A stretch of 64,000 bases of DNA from JAHDCJ01 sp039028895. Its GTDB lineage: Bacteria > Bacteroidota > Bacteroidia > Chitinophagales > Saprospiraceae. This document shows positions 61,401 through 64,000 of the stretch, piece by piece. The notes under the pieces were generated by a model. It was not told where the DNA came from, did no database searches, and saw nothing but the letters and a program-made list of their open reading frames with translations. Every line of letters begins with the position of its first letter. Within the stretch, counting starts at the first letter, position 1. Position numbers and translations under genes: made by a program. The stretch lies in NCBI GenBank assembly GCA_039028895.1, contig JBCCHF010000039.1, forward strand, positions 1 to 64,000. The letters run 5' to 3'.

Positions 61401-61775
61401 CCTTTCAGGATCAATATCCAGTAGAACTTTGTTTTGCCCGTCAATCATCTTCCAGCGACCATCGTCAAAAGCAGCAAACAAGGCTGAATCAAGAACTGCA
61501 ACCTCATCATAAATCGGCTTTACGACTTCCACACCATTTCTTGATATTAACCCCACTTTCTCCCCTTTTTGGATCATGGCATAGTTATTATTAAACATGC
61601 CAACTGCATCGTATTCGGGTTGTAAAAATAAATCACCCGACACGTCAATAAGACCCCATTTCCCCTCTACTTTAACTGGATGATACTGCTGTCCTAAGGC
61701 GGAAATGGAAAGAAAAGTCATGCATACAAAAACAAGCGCACTTCGCATGGATATCAGATAAGGTTTGGCGTTCAA
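58431..61775 (-). CDS. Giant WG-repeat protein (about 25 units)
   Basis: The 1114-residue protein has a signal peptide (1-28, 'LSISALGQ') and is then built almost entirely of WG/KWG repeats of about 25-40 residues each. Units read 'GKWGLIDVSGDLFLQPEYDAV', 'RWGFVNVDGIEIIPCLYEKV', 'KYGFIDTDGEMVIPATYTRV' and 'KWGIINQKGIELIPPKFEKI'. I count about 25, some degenerate. A non-repeat insert lies at ~375-430 and another at ~545-605. WG repeats form beta-propeller-like or solenoid structures thought to bind proteins. There is no sorting domain or membrane segment. A predicted terminator lies just upstream. Confidence 0.85.
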   Translation of the reverse strand: MNAKPYLISMRSALVFVCMTFLSISALGQQYHPVKVEGKWGLIDVSGDLFLQPEYDAVGMFNNNYAMIQKGEKVGLISRNGVEVVKPIYDEVAVLDSALFAAFDDGRWKMIDGQNKVLLDIDPERFEPRPGNFIGILKNGKWGAANYAGELVVPPDFDEVSKFENQYFLVTQKGHKGLYNESGFQILPPRCFEIVVHENRMVFYRESALWSAVNMNGEQTLKPQWQSLSFYNNNFVQLLDTARSTALFSYDLPGVIGHGAYDGFLPFSEAYCMTRKGVNMGLIDSLGNEALPPVYDEIQAYGNGLFRVNSNGRWGVVTFGGEEIIPMEFDYVGPLRTNVAVVKKGAGFGVINDSGEIVTDLKYREIRLDENVAHAYIADEFELIVFDENGQLTDQDHYENFGRIRIGYRSQRGRPRISSNRPGNDYILENFEWFFHARSGKFGLRDLNTGEIVMPPTYESVQVKKDLGFTVVGLESKSQQSFNRTTFDFWNVYGIIDNNRGLPITQVNILDIRFQDFEEKNLPVARVVFSGGRHGLINRKGAVVAENYTFIGEFESGLARMSKKGRLSVKMDNSEEHLGRLFQYLFRFRSANTRESMTKYDIELAEHGKLRCEDCEWGFIDTLYKQKVQPAYEFVKPYVNGVAIVKEEGKWGTIGTEGEILLDCEFNKIHFIENSEDQMLRVYVNKQRFGIIDTTGKIVIDVNYEKVEPFSEGMAAVKRGTRWGFVNVDGIEIIPCLYEKVLPFSEGLAAVRFKRKWGFIDKTGNLIIDHRFRRVGNFKEDLAWAAESSRPGYINKLGKFIIEPIYTQCFDFDDGVAIVRMSGDYGLVNKNGQYLLKPKMDKIHPFNEYGVAIFQDAGGYGLINKAGEKLTKVKLQDIEPFSEGMAEVRLKGKYGFIDTDGEMVIPATYTRVEPFREGRARFSEKGKWGFFDLNGNIIVAPQFSKCLDYYDGVAVVYLGYRKSGLVDYDGNFLIEPKVNRIVGFSEGKGLVRDKGYRHYFITPKNQLYVGYYQEARPFSQGVAPVKMKGKWGIINQKGIELIPPKFEKIFDFQNGYAMVRIKQFSGIANLSGEVIVEPEYEYITYTGDGLIRVEKGNRLGYLTLEGEWVWNIEP

Positions 61776-61785
61776 AATTGCAAAA

Positions 61786-61827
61786 AAGTTGAAAGTTACA
61801 TCTTCTATAAAACGTAACTTTCAACTT
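61786..61827 (-). terminator. Intrinsic terminator for the lipoprotein gene at 61866
   Basis: AAGTTGAAAGTTAC (61786-61799) and GTAACTTTCAACTT (61814-61827) form a perfect 14-bp stem with a 14-base loop. On the minus strand the stem runs into T6 (complement of 61782-61787). It lies between the lipoprotein stop (61866) and the WG gene start (61775). Confidence 0.75.
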
Positions 61828-61865
61828 GAATATTATGATTTTGGGGTATAGATACAGGGAACCTT

Positions 61866-63284
61866 TTATCCTAACTTGTCAATGACATGGCGTAGTTGAT
61901 CCATAGAAGAAATGACTTCACCGCTATCCTTCATTTCGAACTTGAATGATTGCCCATTAGCAGCACCCTTTCTGATGGATTCAATATTCAGCTTTTTGAA
62001 ATCTTCTTTTGAGAAAACAACTACTTTATTCCCTGGTAAAATGGCAAGCATCCTGTTCTCTTCATTAGGATCAAAAGAAAACATATTGAAATTTTTGGGG
62101 GTGTATCGAATTACAGAACGGTTGTCTCCACTCACCAGGAAAACGGAAATTTTATTCATATCTGTATCGATTGCTTCATCGAAATCAAACTCTGCCTTTA
62201 CCGCTATCCTCTTTGGCATTTTCCAAATATCCCAATTAAAGATACCGAAGTCTGCTATCTGGAATTCACGTAACAATTCTGCCTCTTGCTCAATTCTCTC
62301 ACGCTCTACTTTCATCGCCTCTTTGGCTTTCATGTATATATTATTGAGCTTTTTAAATTCGGCCATAGCAGCTTCGTAATCATTGCCGCTTAGAACTGGT
62401 TTAACATAAGTCGTAAAAGTATTCTTGCCAGAGCGTAATTTTAAGACATATTTTGAAAGGTCATCATTTTTCATCGGTAGTAATTCAACAGAAGTCCAGT
62501 CTGTCTTAAAAACCCACGGGTTTTTTTCAGGATCTTCTGCATCTTTTGACCCAGCATATTCCCAAACTACATTCTTGAACCCTTTTAATTCCGGAAAGGT
62601 GCTGTAGTTAATATCAAGATCAAATACGAAATTTTCTTTATTCCGCTTGGCGGGTTCTGCGGGCTTTGAAGGAACAGGCGCAATGGCTTTCTCCTTTTCA
62701 ACCCTCACCTGGTTTACTACTGGTTCAGTTTTTCCTTTGGTCACCCACTTACATTCCGCTTCATCGAGATAGAAAAAATCAAAATCATTGCCTTGGACAA
62801 ATGAGGCCATATTAACTTCAATTGTCTTATCTGGAGCAACATTAATTGGTTTACCATTCACCTCTCCGTTGATCTCGAACATACCCGCAGTCTCCATATA
62901 CTTACCATAATCATCTCGGTTGGCCATGGGAATACCAGAGGCGATAATGGATGCTGCATCATGAAATTCACGATACTTTATGGTTACATCTCCTTCAATG
63001 GGATTGCCATTTTCATCAACAAAAGCATTTTTGGGCACCTTGATAACTGTACCGTTTTTCAGTTTAATAACTTTTCCCTCTACTGCATTTACGCTGTAAT
63101 CATTAAAGGGAACATCAAAATTTTCAAAAGGAGGATTAACGGCTTTTACTAATAATGGTTGAGCCTCATGGTCAAGCACTTTTTGATCAACAGATAAATC
63201 ATTTGTAGGTGCTTGTTGTGTACATGAAGAAAAAACAAAAAGGATAGCCAGAAATAATGTTAGTGTGTTTCGAAAAGAAATCAT
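61866..63284 (-). CDS. Lipoprotein with carboxypeptidase-regulatory/ZU5-like start, unknown function
   Basis: The 472-residue protein has a lipobox 'FSSC' (Cys ~21). Residues ~60-180 read 'GKVIKLKNGTVIKVPKNAFVDENGNPIEGDVTIKYREFHDAASIIASGIPM', the form of a beta-sandwich seen in Bacteroidota surface lipoproteins. A Pro/Lys-rich linker and a C-terminal half with coiled-coil ('MKVERERIEQEAELLREFQIADFGIFNWDIWKMP') follow. No enzymatic motif is visible. It ends in a strong terminator and is 58 bp after the LysM gene, so it may share that transcript. The function is unknown. Confidence 0.6.
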   Translation of the reverse strand: MISFRNTLTLFLAILFVFSSCTQQAPTNDLSVDQKVLDHEAQPLLVKAVNPPFENFDVPFNDYSVNAVEGKVIKLKNGTVIKVPKNAFVDENGNPIEGDVTIKYREFHDAASIIASGIPMANRDDYGKYMETAGMFEINGEVNGKPINVAPDKTIEVNMASFVQGNDFDFFYLDEAECKWVTKGKTEPVVNQVRVEKEKAIAPVPSKPAEPAKRNKENFVFDLDINYSTFPELKGFKNVVWEYAGSKDAEDPEKNPWVFKTDWTSVELLPMKNDDLSKYVLKLRSGKNTFTTYVKPVLSGNDYEAAMAEFKKLNNIYMKAKEAMKVERERIEQEAELLREFQIADFGIFNWDIWKMPKRIAVKAEFDFDEAIDTDMNKISVFLVSGDNRSVIRYTPKNFNMFSFDPNEENRMLAILPGNKVVVFSKEDFKKLNIESIRKGAANGQSFKFEMKDSGEVISSMDQLRHVIDKLG

Positions 63285-63342
63285 AGTATCTTATTTTTTA
63301 TCCTATAACGGGAATTGAATAGAAAGATACAGTGTTTCCTTT

Positions 63343-64000
63343 TTATTTTAAATATTGGATCTTAACGTGAAACTTTGGATCAATGGCCCCCAGAGATTTA
63401 GCGGCAAATGGTGGTAATACAACCTTTACATTATTACTATATGTCCACTTGGGGATTCGCCCAACAACCTTGGCAAATAAAACCCTGTTTGTCATTGGAT
63501 TGTGAATACGGATCACAGAATTCAACGGAGCTTTATTGTGTAGCGCATAGAGACTTGGAGAAGTAGAAGTTTTCTCCTTTGTATTCCAGAATGCAACACC
63601 ATCTTCGAAGTATTCTTTCTTTTTCTCGCTTTGCCTAACGTAGTAATTACGCAATTTGGAGTTGGCTTCAAAAATTATTTTGCTTTCACCACTGTTCACC
63701 AGGGAGTCAGGAATCCCTTCAGTATTGAACCATCCAATCAATAAGGGTTCGCCGATTTTTAGGTTGTCAGTTTCCCTTTCATTATTAGACTTTAGCAAAT
63801 CAGTACTCATTCGGAAATAGACTTTTGAGATTCGATACAATGTTTCTCCTGGTTTGACTTTATAATAAACCGGAACATGAATATCTTCTGAAAATCCTTC
63901 TTCTTTTTTTCGAATGATCTGCTGGTTGGTTATTGGCACATAAATCTTTTCCCCAATGTCTAGATATACACTTTCGAGTTGCATATTATAAAACATGAGA
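63343..64000 (-). CDS. LysM plus RlpA-like double-psi barrel protein, truncated by the window edge
   Basis: The reading frame is open to the edge, so the N-terminus is missing; the ATG at 63996 lies inside the coding region and is probably not the start. The visible 217 residues begin with the end of a repeat ('LESVYLDIGEKIYVPIT'), then a LysM domain (44-88, 'YKVKPGETLYRISKVYFRMSTDLLKSNNERETDNLKIGEPLLIGWF') that binds peptidoglycan. The C-terminal ~90 residues follow the RlpA-like barrel ('GVAFWNTK', 'LYALHNKAPLNSVIRIHNPMTNR', 'FAKVVGRIP', 'PFAAKSLGAIDPKFHVKIQYL'). The catalytic Asp of RlpA ('NDRGP') is replaced by 'VGRIP', so it is likely non-catalytic. Confidence 0.75.
   Translation of the reverse strand, partial: LMFYNMQLESVYLDIGEKIYVPITNQQIIRKKEEGFSEDIHVPVYYKVKPGETLYRISKVYFRMSTDLLKSNNERETDNLKIGEPLLIGWFNTEGIPDSLVNSGESKIIFEANSKLRNYYVRQSEKKKEYFEDGVAFWNTKEKTSTSPSLYALHNKAPLNSVIRIHNPMTNRVLFAKVVGRIPKWTYSNNVKVVLPPFAAKSLGAIDPKFHVKIQYLK

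Overview
The window looks like a chromosomal segment of a free-living Bacteroidota, probably near Saprospiria or Cytophagia. Three lines of sequence evidence point there. First, there are type IX secretion (T9SS) sorting tails of type B on three giant PKD proteins and type A on one subtilase. Second, there are lineage-typical families (DUF4295, DUF3098, DUF4249, DUF5683, TonB-dependent receptors with an N-terminal carboxypeptidase-regulatory-like domain). Third, many intergenic regions carry the Bacteroidota -7 box TAnnTTTG, and starts have A-rich leaders instead of strong Shine-Dalgarno sites. The assignment below phylum is inference.

Layout. 1-3.8 kb (minus): group II PLP decarboxylase, flavin reductase, peptide-binding lipoprotein. 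3.9-12.1 kb (plus): metallo-hydrolase, parA-parB-DUF5683, SPOR-like protein, LptF/G permease, PAP2 phosphatase, DUF1801, TMTC-like membrane/TPR protein. 12.2-14.3 kb (minus): cca and tsaC. 14.4-25.8 kb (plus): three tandem secreted PKD proteins of 748, ~1569 and 1394 residues, followed by a TonB-dependent receptor and a DUF4249 lipoprotein to 29.1 kb. 29.1-31.3 kb (minus): OmpR-type two-component pair, divergent from a transglutaminase-like gene. 32.1-34.9 kb (minus): tRNA-Arg(ACG), rpmB, rpmG, a 56-residue DUF4295 gene, ftsY and a membrane coiled-coil protein. 35-43 kb: an orphan cytosolic gene, a T9SS subtilase, cystathionine beta-synthase, an HSL-type esterase, a galactokinase-like protein with lost active-site residues, a nuclease, and two exported proteins. 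43.5-46.5 kb (plus): ftsX-DUF3098-uppP-truB. 46.5-48.1 kb (minus): miaE and an unknown exported protein. 48.3-51.8 kb (plus): prolyl oligopeptidase, diadenylate cyclase, GNAT. 51.9-64 kb: RlpA, a TPR protein, mnmA, a lipoprotein, a second subtilase, a ~25-unit WG-repeat protein, a lipoprotein, and a LysM/RlpA-like protein cut by the window edge.

Themes. Most genes serve the cell envelope (FtsX, UppP, LptF/G, RlpA, LysM, SPOR, CdaA), the secreted surface (PKD giants, subtilases, TonB receptor) or tRNA maturation (Cca, TsaC, TruB, MiaE, MnmA; the tRNA-Arg gene lacks an encoded CCA and so needs Cca). The most striking structure is in the PKD cluster. It is built from an alternating two-domain unit whose DNA period is almost exactly 501 bp, and the three paralogues contain 1, 6 and 5 copies of it. 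I see no phage, IS element, CRISPR array or plasmid signature. Nothing here is clearly a new defence or biosynthetic system. The best candidates for new biology are the PKD dyad array, the altered galactokinase, the Glu-for-Asp subtilase and the orphan gene at 35.2 kb.
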